NCBI RefSeq assembly: GCF_936943645.1
Contig: NZ_CAKZJO010000107.1
Location: 1-64,000, forward strand
Direction: 5' to 3'
Source of the DNA: an uncultured Bradyrhizobium sp.
Lineage (GTDB): Bacteria > Pseudomonadota > Alphaproteobacteria > Rhizobiales > Xanthobacteraceae
DNA: 64,000 bases
The position numbers were made by a program, and so were the translations under genes. The notes beneath the pieces were generated by a model that saw nothing but the letters and a program-made list of their open reading frames with translations, searched no databases and was not told the origin of the DNA. Positions 44,369 to 53,331 of this stretch are shown piece after piece; the first letter of the stretch is position 1; each line of letters starts with the position of its first letter.

Positions 44369-45223
44369 ATGAGGGACTTGGCTGGACGGACCGCATTCGT
44401 GACAGGCGCCGCCTCGGGAATCGGACTGGGGATCGCGACCGCGCTGTCACAGGCGGGGGTGAAGGTCATGCTCTGCGATATCGAGGAAGAGGCGCTCAAC
44501 AGGGCGGTCGCGGACCTGAAGACACGGAGCAACGTCGATGTCGATGGCGTGAGAGCCGACGTCTCGCTCAAAGCCGAGCTTCAGGCGGCAGCGGACGCCA
44601 CCGTCGCGCGGTATGGCAAGATCCACATCCTGGTCAACAATGCGGGCGTGGGCGGCGGCGGCCCCTATGGCGAGTGGACGGATGCAGGCTGGAACTGGGT
44701 GCTCGGCGTCAACCTGATGTCGGTGATCTGGGGCTTCGAGATCTTCGGCCCGCTGATCGAAGCGCATGGCGAAGGAGGACAGGTCGTTTCCACGGCCTCC
44801 GTCTCCGGACTGATTGCGGGGCCAAGTCCGGCGTACGATGTGAGCAAATATGGCGTGGTGGCGTTGTCCGAGGGGATGCGCAGCGCGCTCGCGCCGAGGA
44901 AGATCGGGGTATCCGTTCTGTGTCCGGGCATCATCCGCACGCAGATCATGAGTTCCCGGCGCAACGTGCCGCAGCGATTTGCCGGGGCTGTCGGCAATCC
45001 TCCGCCGAAGGAAGGACCCCGCGCCGAGTTCATCATGGCGTTGCGGCAACGGATCAACAACGGCATTGATCCGCTCTATGTGGGTGAATTGGTTTGCGAG
45101 GCCATCGAAAACGACTGGCCCTACATCTTCACCGATACCGAGCACGAACCCTTCATCGACAAGCGCTTCGCAGCGATCAAGCAGGGCTTCGACCGCATCC
45201 GCGGACGAACGCCGCGGCACTAG
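44369..45223 (+). CDS. Short-chain dehydrogenase/reductase
   Basis: The 284-residue SDR has the NAD(P)-binding motif FVTGAASGIGLGIATALSQAG, an aspartate after the second strand (MLCDIEEEAL) that favours NAD, and the structural NNAG motif (LVNNAGVGGG). The catalytic Ser-Tyr-Lys is in STASVSGL...SPAYDVSKYGVVALSEGM. The ATG has GGGAGG upstream. The substrate is unknown. Confidence 0.93.
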   Translation: MRDLAGRTAFVTGAASGIGLGIATALSQAGVKVMLCDIEEEALNRAVADLKTRSNVDVDGVRADVSLKAELQAAADATVARYGKIHILVNNAGVGGGGPYGEWTDAGWNWVLGVNLMSVIWGFEIFGPLIEAHGEGGQVVSTASVSGLIAGPSPAYDVSKYGVVALSEGMRSALAPRKIGVSVLCPGIIRTQIMSSRRNVPQRFAGAVGNPPPKEGPRAEFIMALRQRINNGIDPLYVGELVCEAIENDWPYIFTDTEHEPFIDKRFAAIKQGFDRIRGRTPRH

Positions 45224-45331
45224 CGCTCGCGTCTGCTCGTGCTCCGCTGCTTCGCTGCGATTGGCAGAGAAGCGGACATCAGCCGCGCGAGTGGGCGCGC
45301 CATTCCGACCCGGATGCGGTCTCGGGCGAGC

Positions 45332-45535
45332 CTATTCCTCGTCCTCGTCGTCTTCCTCGTCTTCATCCTCTTCCTCTTCCACTTGCACCAGCACGGCCAG
45401 CGGCAGCGTCTCGCGGAACAGGTCGCCTTCCATGCCCATCCAGACGCAGAGCACCTCGTCCTGCTTCACTTCCGCAACCGTCAGCGGCTGGCCGCCGGAT
45501 TTCAGCATCACGACGTCGCCGGCTTTCAAGTCCAT
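45332..45535 (-). CDS. YodC-like DUF2158 protein with acidic tail
   Basis: The 67-residue protein consists of a DUF2158/YodC SH3-like core (MDLKAGDVVMLKSGGQPLTVAEVKQDEVLCVWMGMEGDLFRETLPLAVL) and a C-terminal tail made almost only of E and D. AAGGAG precedes the ATG with six bases spacing. The acidic tail is encoded by repetitive GAG/GAC codons, which read as CCTC/GTC runs on the plus strand. The function is unknown. Confidence 0.85.
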   Translation of the reverse strand: MDLKAGDVVMLKSGGQPLTVAEVKQDEVLCVWMGMEGDLFRETLPLAVLVQVEEEEDEDEEDDEDEE

Positions 45536-45714
45536 GGCATGCTCCTTTCGAATGATTGACCCGGAAGGAACCTAGCAAGCGGTCATGACACCCTGATCAC
45601 GCCGGCCGTGCGAGGAATTCTGTGGTTGGGGCAGATCAGGGGAGATCGTGAGGCATCTCCCGCCGCATTCGCAGCAGCGGATAAGTTCGCCCCTCACGAT
45701 CGGCCATGATGAAG

Positions 45715-46179
45715 CTAGCCGTTCGTCAGCCGCAGAAGATGCGGCACGGCCTCGGTGTCGGGGGCCGCGCCCAGGCGCGCGTAGAATTGCATCGCAGAGG
45801 TATTGTGCTTCCAGACATCCCAGCCGAGCCTGGTGACGCCGTGATCGGCGGCCCATTCCTTTGCCTTCGTCATCAGAGCGCTGCCGACGCCCTGCCGGCG
45901 CGCGTCGGCATGTACCGCAATGTCGCTGATATACATGCCGGCCCGAGCGCTGTAGAGCTCGTGGGTCAGGATCCAGGCGATCATGCCCACGACGCGATCC
46001 TCGAGCTGCGCGACGAAGAGGTGCACCGGCGCATGCTCGCGGATATAGAATGCGACATAGCGATCGAGTGTCAGTGGTGGTGGCGGTTCTTCGATATGGG
46101 CCGCCAATGCGTCCGCGAGGCTGCGCACAGCGGCATAGTCGCTCTCCAGAGCCCTCCGGATGCTCAATTCTCCACTCAC
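45715..46179 (-). CDS. GNAT-family N-acetyltransferase
   Basis: The 154-residue acetyltransferase has the full core: IRRALESDYAAVRSLADAL at the start, ISDIAVHADARRQGVGSALMTKAKEWAADHG (acetyl-CoA motif A), and LGWDVWKHNTSAMQFYARLGA (motif B). It is an isolated gene on the reverse strand. The acceptor is unknown. Confidence 0.92.
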   Translation of the reverse strand: MSGELSIRRALESDYAAVRSLADALAAHIEEPPPPLTLDRYVAFYIREHAPVHLFVAQLEDRVVGMIAWILTHELYSARAGMYISDIAVHADARRQGVGSALMTKAKEWAADHGVTRLGWDVWKHNTSAMQFYARLGAAPDTEAVPHLLRLTNG

Positions 46180-46651
46180 GATGCCGTGCCCTCTCTTTTG
46201 CGCCTTGCTTGAAGCTTCCGTGGGCGCTGAAGGCGCCCGCGGGGTGATCTACGTGCAAGGCCGTGGGATCGTTACGTCAGCGTGCGAAAGAATTGGTGGC
46301 GCCTGATACCGTAAACGTCGCTCTTGTCCCAAGAGGCCCGCCAAAACGAGCAGGTCGAACGAATGGCGACAATGCGAACTTGCGATGTCGACTTAGTTGC
46401 GCTCCCTACGGTCGGCGGTTCGGCAGGCACTGGTTGCTGAAATGGCCGACGGCGCCGCGAACCAGCGGAACATCCGCCGATGGCTTTGGCTCAGGTCAAC
46501 GCGCGTCCATCGCGAGTTTCGACGATGGCATCATACCCCTGTTTTGCCCGACGGATCCGGATTCGTTTCGAAAAATCCGTAAGTGCTTGATCTTAAAGGG
46601 GCCGTCTACTGTGCATGGGGTTGTTTTGCGATATTTGGGGTTGGGCTCGGC
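46180..46651. other. Intergenic region, 472 bases, no supported gene
   Basis: The open frames across this gap have atypical composition and no recognisable domain. The part from about 46525 to 46640 (CATACCCCTGTTTTGCCCGAC ... GTGCATGGGGTTGTTTTG) resembles, from memory, an intergenic element repeated in Bradyrhizobium genomes. Only one copy is in this window, so this cannot be verified here. Confidence 0.4.
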
Positions 46652-47410
46652 TCAGGAGCGGCCCGGCACCAGCTCAGTCAGCGAACGGATGATGCGGTCG
46701 GGCTTGATTGTCGAGCCTTCGGGCAGGCCCTCACCATGCACGTCGATCCAGATCGAATAGATGCCGAGCCGCTGCGGCGTCACGACTTCCCATTCCAGAT
46801 TGTCGCCGATCATCCAGGTGTCCTTCGCGGAGACGCCCAGCGCCTCCATCGCGTGCAGATAGGCGCGCTCCTCGGGCTTGCCGAAGCCGTGCTCGCCCTC
46901 GATCTGGATGTGGTCGAAGCGATGCGCCAGCTCGAACCGCTCGACCTTGGCACGCTGCATGTCGGCGGCGCCGTTGGTGACGAGCGCGAGCTTGATGCCG
47001 AGCGCCTTGAATTGATCGATCGCCTCATGCGCGCCGGGGAAGACGAACATCTCCTCCTCGCGATAGGCGGTGAAGCGGTCGGCGAGGCGGACGGCGAGAT
47101 CGTCCGGCAGGGCGCGATGGCCGGCCGCCGCGAGCGCGGCAAAGCCGCCCTTGACCGTGAGGTGCCGCGCTTCGGCGAGCCTCATCCGCCATGCAGCTTC
47201 GGCATTCGCCCAGAAGTTTCGCGCGAAAGCCAGGACCGTTGTTGCAACCAGCTCGGGCGGCAGCGGCGCGAGCTCGTCGGCGAACTCCTTCGCGATCGTA
47301 TTCCAGGCGATCTCGGGCCGGCCATAGGCCGACAGGATGGTGTCGTCCATGTCGATCAGCATGGCGCGGGGAAGGGGCCTCGTGGCGGGCTTCATCGTCG
47401 TCACGGCCAT
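46652..47410 (-). CDS. HAD-superfamily hydrolase (YjjG/NANP-like)
   Basis: The 252-residue hydrolase has motif I AMLIDMDDTILSAYG (nucleophile and acid aspartates), motif II LALVTNGAADMQRAK, and motifs III/IV GFGKPEERAYLHAME and WMIGDNLEWEVVTPQRLG. This is the subfamily I, YjjG/NANP-like group of small-phosphate phosphatases. ATG 47410 overlaps the end of hemF by ten bases; ATG 47395 is an alternative. It is probably cotranscribed with hemF, queE and trmL. Confidence 0.88.
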   Translation of the reverse strand: MAVTTMKPATRPLPRAMLIDMDDTILSAYGRPEIAWNTIAKEFADELAPLPPELVATTVLAFARNFWANAEAAWRMRLAEARHLTVKGGFAALAAAGHRALPDDLAVRLADRFTAYREEEMFVFPGAHEAIDQFKALGIKLALVTNGAADMQRAKVERFELAHRFDHIQIEGEHGFGKPEERAYLHAMEALGVSAKDTWMIGDNLEWEVVTPQRLGIYSIWIDVHGEGLPEGSTIKPDRIIRSLTELVPGRS

Positions 47411-48294
47411 TTCACCTCCGGCGGCATCGACGACAGGATCGAATCGACATTGCCGCCGGTCTTGAGCCCGAAAATGGTGCCGCGATCATAGAGCAGGTTG
47501 AATTCGACATAGCGTCCGCGTCGGATCAATTGCTCCTCGCGGTCGGCGGCGGTCCAGGCGCTGGCAAAATTGCGCCTGACGATCTCGGGGTAGATCTTCA
47601 GGAAGGCGCGGCCGACGTCCTTGGTGAAGGCGAGGTCGGCCTCCCAGTCGCCGCTGTCGTGCCAGTCGTAGAAGATACCGCCGATGCCGCGCGCCTCTTT
47701 CCGATGCGGCAGATAGAAATACTCGTCGCACCATTTCTTGTACTTGTCGTAGTCGGCAACGCCGTTCGGGCCGGTGCAGGCCTCCTTCATCGCCGCGTGG
47801 AAGGCGATGCTGTCGGAATCCTCCTGCGTGCGCCGCCGGTCGAGCACCGGCGTCAAGTCGGCGCCGCCGCCGAACCAGGCTTTGGTGGTGACGACGAAGC
47901 GCGTGTTCATGTGCACGGCGGGCACGTTCGGATTGCGCATATGCGCGATCAGCGAGATGCCGGAGGCCCAGAATTTTGGATCGTCCGCGGCACCGGGAAT
48001 TTGAGCCCGAAATTCGGGCGCGAACTCGCCGTGCACGGTCGAGCAATGCACGCCGACCTTCTCGAACAGGCGGCCCGACATCATCGACATCACCCCGCCG
48101 CCGCCGGGCGCGCCGGTATGATCGGTGCGCTGCCAGGGCGTGCGCTTGAAGCGGCCGGCCTCGCCCGGATAGAGGCTTTGCGGGGCGTCGTCCTCGAGCT
48201 TCTCGAAGCTCGCGCAGATATCGTCGCGCAAGGCCTCGAACCAGGTGCGGGCGCGGGTCTTGCGGTCTTCGATCGTCGACAGGTCCATCTGCAT
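47401..48294 (-). CDS. hemF: Oxygen-dependent coproporphyrinogen III oxidase
   Basis: The 297-residue enzyme catalyses two oxidative decarboxylations of coproporphyrinogen III to protoporphyrinogen IX in haem synthesis. The signature reads VPAVHMNTRFVVTTKAWFGGGADLTP, and HKEARGIGGIFYDWHDSGDW and RRGRYVEFNLLYDRGTIFGLKTGGNVDSILSSMPP are present. The start at 48294 (MQMDLSTIEDRK) is chosen, or 48288. The open frame extends to 48711 but is Arg-rich shadow of queE and is rejected. Confidence 0.95.
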   Translation of the reverse strand: MQMDLSTIEDRKTRARTWFEALRDDICASFEKLEDDAPQSLYPGEAGRFKRTPWQRTDHTGAPGGGGVMSMMSGRLFEKVGVHCSTVHGEFAPEFRAQIPGAADDPKFWASGISLIAHMRNPNVPAVHMNTRFVVTTKAWFGGGADLTPVLDRRRTQEDSDSIAFHAAMKEACTGPNGVADYDKYKKWCDEYFYLPHRKEARGIGGIFYDWHDSGDWEADLAFTKDVGRAFLKIYPEIVRRNFASAWTAADREEQLIRRGRYVEFNLLYDRGTIFGLKTGGNVDSILSSMPPEVKWP

Positions 48295-48308
48295 TCGAGG
48301 GTCGCGTC

Positions 48309-48941
48309 CTATCTGATGCCGAGCGATTTGTGCGTCTGCACGCTGAGCCGCCACTGCGGATGCTGCAGGCAATAGTCGATCGCGCGCGCGGTGTTCTCGA
48401 TGATTTCGGGGCCGTCCATCGGCTGCAGCGAGAAGCGCTCGAAGGCGAGGTTCTCGAAGGCTTCGGGCGCGGCGAGGGCCTGCGGATACACCAGCTTCAG
48501 CTCGTGGCCCTGGCGCAGCACCAGCTCGCTGCCGCCCTTGGGGCTGACGCAGATCCAGTCGAGCCCCTCGGGCGCGGCGATGGTGCCGTTGGTCTCGACG
48601 CCGATCTCGAAGCCGCGGGCGTGCAGCGCCTCGATCAAGGCAGTGTCGACCTGGAGCAGCGGTTCGCCGCCGGTGAGCACCACGTAGCGGTCGGCTTCGG
48701 AGGCTTGCCATTGCGCGGCGATGGTGTCGGCGAGCTCGGCGGCGGAGCCGTAGCGGCCACCGAGGGTGCCGTCGGTCCCGACGAAATCCGTGTCGCAGAA
48801 CTTGCAGGTGGCCTCGAGGCGGTCGGCCTCGCGCCCGCTCCAGAGGTTGCAGCCGGCAAAACGGCAGAACACGGAGGCGCGCCCGGCATGGGCGCCTTCG
48901 CCTTGCAGGGTCAGGAAGATTTCCTTGACCGCGTAACTCAA
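48309..48941 (-). CDS. queE: 7-carboxy-7-deazaguanine synthase
   Basis: This 210-residue radical SAM enzyme of queuosine biosynthesis converts 6-carboxytetrahydropterin to 7-carboxy-7-deazaguanine. The iron-sulfur ligands are C31, C46 and C49, a C-x14-C-x2-C spacing seen in one subclass of QueE in place of the usual CxxxCxxC. EIFLTLQGEGAHAGR and VVLTGGEPLLQVD are family blocks. Translation apparently begins at TTG 48941, preceded by AGGAGA five bases upstream; no better ATG is in frame. It lies 14 bases before hemF and 18 bases after trmL. Confidence 0.93.
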   Translation of the reverse strand: MSYAVKEIFLTLQGEGAHAGRASVFCRFAGCNLWSGREADRLEATCKFCDTDFVGTDGTLGGRYGSAAELADTIAAQWQASEADRYVVLTGGEPLLQVDTALIEALHARGFEIGVETNGTIAAPEGLDWICVSPKGGSELVLRQGHELKLVYPQALAAPEAFENLAFERFSLQPMDGPEIIENTARAIDYCLQHPQWRLSVQTHKSLGIR

Positions 48942-48959
48942 TGGTCTCTCCTCAACCTG

Positions 48960-49418
48960 TCAAACGTGCGGGTTCCGGGTCTGCCGCAGCGCCTCGCCCG
49001 CGGCCATCGCCGCCGACATGGCGACATTGAGCGACCGCAGCCCGGCCCTGATCGGGATCACCAGCCGCGCATCCGCGGCCTCGACCACCGCGTCGGTGAC
49101 ACCGGCGCTCTCGCGCCCGAATAGCAGGATGTCCGACGTCTGGTAACGGAAATCGCGATAGTCGGTGGCGGCCTTGGTGGTGAACAGCAGCAGGCGGTAG
49201 CCATGCCCGGCGCGCCACTCCTCGAATTTCAGCCAGGAGTCATGCCTGAGGATGCTGACGTGGTCGAGGTAATCCATTCCCGCCCGGCGGAACGCGCGGT
49301 CGGAGACCGGGAACCCCGCCGGTTCGATGATATGGGCGGCCAGTCCCAGGCAGGCGCAGAGCCTGAGAATCGTGCCGGTGTTCTGAGGGATGTCGGGCTG
49401 GAAAAGCGCTATCTGCAT
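48960..49418 (-). CDS. trmL: tRNA (cytidine/uridine-2'-O-)-methyltransferase TrmL
   Basis: The 152-residue SPOUT methyltransferase modifies the 2'-O of the wobble base of certain leucine tRNAs. It has FQPDIPQNTGTILRLCACLG, LFGRESAGVTD, and the knot motif VIPIRAGLRSLNVAMSAAMAAGEALRQ. ATG 49418 gives the family length; the frame to 49493 is not needed. It is the first gene of a probable trmL-queE-hemF-HAD operon and is divergent from the bc1 genes. Confidence 0.94.
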   Translation of the reverse strand: MQIALFQPDIPQNTGTILRLCACLGLAAHIIEPAGFPVSDRAFRRAGMDYLDHVSILRHDSWLKFEEWRAGHGYRLLLFTTKAATDYRDFRYQTSDILLFGRESAGVTDAVVEAADARLVIPIRAGLRSLNVAMSAAMAAGEALRQTRNPHV

Positions 49419-49696
49419 CGGGGCTGGCGGGTTGGTTGCGGGTCGGAAATGTCTCAATAAAACATCGTCTGCCCGGGAATTCGTGCATGGCACGCTCCCG
49501 CGCCGATAGCGGGCTTGCGCTCGCCCGGCAAGGGTGCCAATAGAACGATTCTGGACTGCTGTTTCGCCTGTTTAGAGGCGAATGAGCGAAGTTCTGCCGC
49601 CGCGGGGGGCCGCGGGCGCCGGCAGCCTTTCCGGGGACCTCATGGGCGCCCCCCGGAGCGGTTCCTCCGGCTGCACAAGAAGAAAGGGTTGGAATC

Positions 49697-50227
49697 GTGA
49701 CGACAGCGTCTTCGGCGGACCATCCGACACGCCGTGATTTCTTATTCGTTGCAACCGGGGCAGCTGCAGCAGTAGGGGGCGCGGCCGCGCTCTGGCCCTT
49801 CATTTCCCAGATGAATCCGGACGCGTCGACCATCGCCGCCGGCGCGCCGATCGAGGTCGATCTCAGCCCGGTCGCCGAGGGCCAGGACATCAAGGTGTTC
49901 TGGCGTGGCAAGCCGATCTACATCAGCCATCGCACCAAGAAGCAGATCGACGAGGCGCGCGGCGTTAACGTGGCGAGCCTGCCCGATCCGGAGACCGATG
50001 AGGCCCGCGTGAAGTCGGGCCACGAGCAATGGCTGGTCGTGATCGGCATCTGCACCCATCTCGGCTGCATCCCGATCGCCCACGAAGGCAATTACGACGG
50101 GTTCTTCTGCCCCTGCCATGGTTCGCAGTACGATTCGTCCGGCCGCATCCGCCAGGGGCCCGCGCCCGCGAACCTGCCGGTGCCGCCGTACACTTTCGTT
50201 TCCGACACCAAAATCCAGATCGGCTGA
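49697..50227 (+). CDS. petA: Ubiquinol-cytochrome c reductase Rieske iron-sulfur subunit
   Basis: The 176-residue Rieske protein starts with a Tat-type signal anchor (PTRRDFLFVATGAAAAVGGAAALW). The [2Fe-2S] ligands are in CTHLGCIP and CPCHGSQYD, with the disulphide cysteines included. The start is GTG 49697. It transfers electrons from ubiquinol to cytochrome c1 in the bc1 complex. The order petA then fused cytochrome b/c1 matches fbcF-fbcH of Bradyrhizobium. The 278 bases upstream, shared with divergent trmL, must contain the promoter, but no convincing box is seen. Confidence 0.97.
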   Translation: MTTASSADHPTRRDFLFVATGAAAAVGGAAALWPFISQMNPDASTIAAGAPIEVDLSPVAEGQDIKVFWRGKPIYISHRTKKQIDEARGVNVASLPDPETDEARVKSGHEQWLVVIGICTHLGCIPIAHEGNYDGFFCPCHGSQYDSSGRIRQGPAPANLPVPPYTFVSDTKIQIG

Positions 50228-50289
50228 GCTTCGGACCCGCTTCCGAAGCTTCGCGCCGTCTCGTCGTTTTACTTCTTCAGGATCGCATC

Positions 50290-52353
50290 ATGAGCGGACC
50301 ATCCGACTTCCAGCCGAGTAATCCGGCCCTGCAATGGCTTGAGCGGCGCCTGCCGATTCTCGGCCTCATGCACTCCTCGTTCGTCGTCTATCCCACCCCG
50401 CGCAATCTGAACTATTGGTGGACCTTCGGCGCCATCCTCTCCTTCATGCTCGGGATGCAGATCCTGACCGGCGTGATCCTGGCGATGCACTATACGCCGC
50501 ATGCCGATCTCGCCTTCAAGTCGGTCGAGCTGATCGTCCGCGACGTGAACTATGGCTGGCTGCTGCGCAACATGCACGCCTGCGGCGCGTCGATGTTCTT
50601 CTTCGCGGTCTACGTCCACATGCTGCGCGGCCTCTATTACGGCTCCTACAAGGAGCCGCGCGAGGTGCTGTGGATCCTCGGCGTCATCATCTACCTCCTG
50701 ATGATGGCGACGGGCTTCATGGGTTACGTGCTGCCGTGGGGCCAGATGAGCTTCTGGGGCGCCACCGTCATCACCAATCTGTTCTCCGCCATTCCCTATT
50801 TCGGCGAGAGCATCGTGACGCTGCTCTGGGGCGGCTATTCGGTCGGCAACCCGACGCTGAACCGGTTCTTCTCGCTGCACTATCTGCTGCCGTTCCTGAT
50901 CGCGGGCGTCGTCGTGCTCCACGTCTGGGCGCTGCACGTCGCCGGCCAGAACAATCCTGACGGCGTCGAGCCGAAGACGGAAAAGGACACGGTGCCGTTC
51001 ACGCCGCATGCGACCATCAAGGACGGGTTCGGCGTTGCCTGCTTCCTGCTGCTCTACGCCTGGTTCATCTTCTACATGCCGAACTATCTCGGCGACGCCG
51101 ACAACTACATTCCGGCGAACCCGGGCGTGACGCCGCCGCACATCGTGCCGGAATGGTATTACCTGCCGTTCTACGCCATCCTGCGTTCGATCCCGAACAA
51201 GCTCGCGGGCGTCATCGGGATGTTCTCGGCGATCATCGTGCTGTGCTTCCTGCCCTGGCTCGACGCTGCCAGGACCAGGTCGTCGAAGTACCGCCCGCTG
51301 GCCAAGCAGTTCTTCTGGATCTTCGTCGTGGTCTGCATCCTGCTCGGCTATCTCGGCGCGCAGCCGCCGGAAGGCATCTACGTGATCGCCGGCCGGGTCC
51401 TGACGGTTTGCTACTTCGCCTACTTCCTGATCGTGCTGCCGCTGCTCTCTCGCATCGAGAGACCGCGGCCGGTGCCGAACTCGATCTCGGAGGCGATCCT
51501 CGCCAAGGGCGGCAAGGCCGTGGCCTCCATCGCGGTGGTGCTCGTCGCCGCCGGCGCGCTGTTCCTCGGCAGCCTGCAGGATGCCCGTGCCTCCGAAGGC
51601 AGCGATAAGCCGCCCGGCAACAAATGGTCGTTCTCCGGTCCGTTCGGCAAGTTCGACCGCGGCGCGCTGCAGCGCGGCCTGAAGGTCTACAAGGAAGTCT
51701 GCGCCAGCTGCCACGGCCTGTCCTACGTCGCCTTCCGCAACCTCGCGGAAGCCGGCGGTCCCGGCTATTCGGTGGCGCAGGCCGCGGCCTTCGCGTCCGA
51801 GTACAAGGTCAAGGACGGTCCGAACGATGCCGGCGACATGTTCGAGCGTCCGGGTCGCCCGGCGGACTATTTCCCCTCGCCGTTCCCGAACGAGCAGGCC
51901 GCCCGTGCGGCGAACGGCGGCGCGGCGCCGCCCGACCTGTCGCTGATCACGAAGGCGCGCTCCTATGGCCGCGGCTTCCCCTGGTTCATCTTCGACTTCT
52001 TCACCCAGTACCAGGAGCAGGGCCCGGACTACGTCTCGGCGGTGCTTCAGGGGTTTGACGATCATGTCCCCGAGGGTGTGACCATTCCGGAAGGCTCGTA
52101 CTACAACAAGTACTTCCCTGGCCACGCCATCAAGATGCCGAAGCCGCTCAGCGACGGCCAGGTGACCTATGACGACGGCTCGCCGACCACGGTCGCGCAG
52201 TATGCCAAGGACGTCACCACCTTCCTGATGTGGACGGCCGAGCCCCACATGGAAGCGCGCAAGCGCTTGGGCTTCCAAGTGTTCGTGTTCCTGATCCTGT
52301 TCGCGGGCCTGATGTACTTCACCAAGAAGAAGGTCTGGGCCGACTCGCACTGA
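50290..52353 (+). CDS. fbcH: Fused cytochrome b / cytochrome c1 of the bc1 complex
   Basis: The product is a 687-residue polyprotein. Residues about 1-405 are cytochrome b, with the b-type helices and the PEWYYLPFYAILRS motif of the Qo site. A membrane segment that acts as an internal signal (KAVASIAVVLVAAGALFLGSLQDARAS) follows, and then cytochrome c1, with the haem motif CASCH at C471-H475 and the C-terminal anchor (FQVFVFLILFAGLMYF). In Bradyrhizobium the fusion is cleaved after translation to separate cytochromes b and c1. It sits 62 bases after petA and is followed by a strong terminator. Confidence 0.97.
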   Translation: MSGPSDFQPSNPALQWLERRLPILGLMHSSFVVYPTPRNLNYWWTFGAILSFMLGMQILTGVILAMHYTPHADLAFKSVELIVRDVNYGWLLRNMHACGASMFFFAVYVHMLRGLYYGSYKEPREVLWILGVIIYLLMMATGFMGYVLPWGQMSFWGATVITNLFSAIPYFGESIVTLLWGGYSVGNPTLNRFFSLHYLLPFLIAGVVVLHVWALHVAGQNNPDGVEPKTEKDTVPFTPHATIKDGFGVACFLLLYAWFIFYMPNYLGDADNYIPANPGVTPPHIVPEWYYLPFYAILRSIPNKLAGVIGMFSAIIVLCFLPWLDAARTRSSKYRPLAKQFFWIFVVVCILLGYLGAQPPEGIYVIAGRVLTVCYFAYFLIVLPLLSRIERPRPVPNSISEAILAKGGKAVASIAVVLVAAGALFLGSLQDARASEGSDKPPGNKWSFSGPFGKFDRGALQRGLKVYKEVCASCHGLSYVAFRNLAEAGGPGYSVAQAAAFASEYKVKDGPNDAGDMFERPGRPADYFPSPFPNEQAARAANGGAAPPDLSLITKARSYGRGFPWFIFDFFTQYQEQGPDYVSAVLQGFDDHVPEGVTIPEGSYYNKYFPGHAIKMPKPLSDGQVTYDDGSPTTVAQYAKDVTTFLMWTAEPHMEARKRLGFQVFVFLILFAGLMYFTKKKVWADSH

Positions 52354-52376
52354 GCGCAGCCGAACGAAACGAAATG

Positions 52377-52403
52377 AAAAAGCCCCCGCGAGGGGGCTTT
52401 TTT
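52377..52403 (+). terminator. Terminator of the bc1 operon
   Basis: AAAAAGCCCCC and GGGGGCTTTTTT flank GCGA, a strong intrinsic terminator 24 bases after the fbcH stop. Confidence 0.92.
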
Positions 52404-52414
52404 ATTGAGCCGGT

Positions 52415-52552
52415 GTCCCGGACGCGCTGCAGCGTGCAACGCCGCTGCGCAGAGCCGGGACCCAGCGTGCTCGTGGCTGAGCCCCGGATCAGCAACGCAC
52501 CACGCCGCGAAGGCGTGGCGCATTGCATTGCATCCGGGGCACGAGAGTGTGT
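52415..52552. repeat. Interspersed repeat family B, copy 2
   Basis: The element begins GTCCCGGACGCGCTGCAGC and ends CCGGGGCACGAGAGTG. The 23 bases at 52444-52466 are the exact complement of 19006-19028. It lies between fbcH and the dienelactone hydrolase gene, past the fbcH terminator. Confidence 0.75.
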
Positions 52553-52632
52553 TGCTTGGCGCGATTGCGTATCGCCCTCTCACCGGCCAAAATGCCGCCA
52601 ACCGCTCCCCCAGAAACTCATCGGAGGACACC

Positions 52633-53322
52633 ATGGGAACCGCCATCACCTTCAAGCGTCCGGACGGCAAGGACGCCTCGGGCTATCTCGCCAACGCAGC
52701 GCGCGGCAATGCGCCGGGTGTCGTCGTGATCCAGGAATGGTGGGGCCTGTCGGACCAGATCAAGGGCCTGTGCGACCGCTTTGCGCTGGCCGGCTTCGAT
52801 GTGCTGGCGCCCGATCTCTACAAGGGCAAGGTGGTGCCTTATCACGACACTGACAGCGCCAACAAGGAGATGAACTCGCTCGACTTCATGGACGCCACCA
52901 CGCAGACCGTGCGCGGCGCCGCGCAATATTTGTCGCGCAATGGCGCCAAGGTCGGCCTGACCGGCTTCTGTCTCGGCGGCGCCGTCACCATCATCGGCGC
53001 GGTGCATGTGCCGGAGCTCGCGGCCGGCGTCGTGTTCTACGGCATTCCGCCGGAGCAGGCGGCCAAGCCAGCCGACGTCAAGATCCCGCTCCAGGCCCAT
53101 TTCGCCAACAAGGACGATTGGTGCACGCCGGAGCTGGTGAGCGGCTTCGAGAAGGCCATGAAGGCCGCCGGCAAGTCGCTGGAGCTGTTCCGCTATGACG
53201 CCGAGCACGCCTTCGTCAACGAGCAGCGCCAGGCCGTGCATGACCGCGAAGCCGCCGAGCTCGCCTGGGGTAGGGCGACCAAGTTCTTCGCCAATCATCT
53301 CGGCGGTAACAGCGCAGCCTAA
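52633..53322 (+). CDS. Dienelactone hydrolase family protein
   Basis: This 229-residue alpha/beta hydrolase has the DLH pattern. The nucleophile lies in GLTGFCLGGAVTIIGA (C in GxCxGG), and the Asp of the triad is probably in FANKDDWCTPE and the His in YDAEHAFVNEQR. PGVVVIQEWWGLSDQIKGLCDRFALAGFDVLAPDLY is the family N-terminal block. ATG 52633 has GGAGGACACC upstream. It opens dienelactones or related esters; the physiological substrate is unknown. Confidence 0.92.
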   Translation: MGTAITFKRPDGKDASGYLANAARGNAPGVVVIQEWWGLSDQIKGLCDRFALAGFDVLAPDLYKGKVVPYHDTDSANKEMNSLDFMDATTQTVRGAAQYLSRNGAKVGLTGFCLGGAVTIIGAVHVPELAAGVVFYGIPPEQAAKPADVKIPLQAHFANKDDWCTPELVSGFEKAMKAAGKSLELFRYDAEHAFVNEQRQAVHDREAAELAWGRATKFFANHLGGNSAA

Positions 53323-53331
53323 CCCAGCCTG

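Noticed and set aside
46263..46760. A 165-residue forward frame in the intergenic gap before the HAD gene
   Set aside because: No ribosome binding site or domain, unusual composition, and overlap with the well-supported HAD gene.
48295..48711. N-terminal extension of hemF
   Set aside because: The extension is Arg-rich shadow of queE; HemF homologues start near MQMDLSTIEDRK.
50269..52350. A 693-residue open frame opposite the cytochrome b/c1 gene
   Set aside because: Arg/His/Glu-rich antisense translation; the forward gene has haem and Qo-site motifs.
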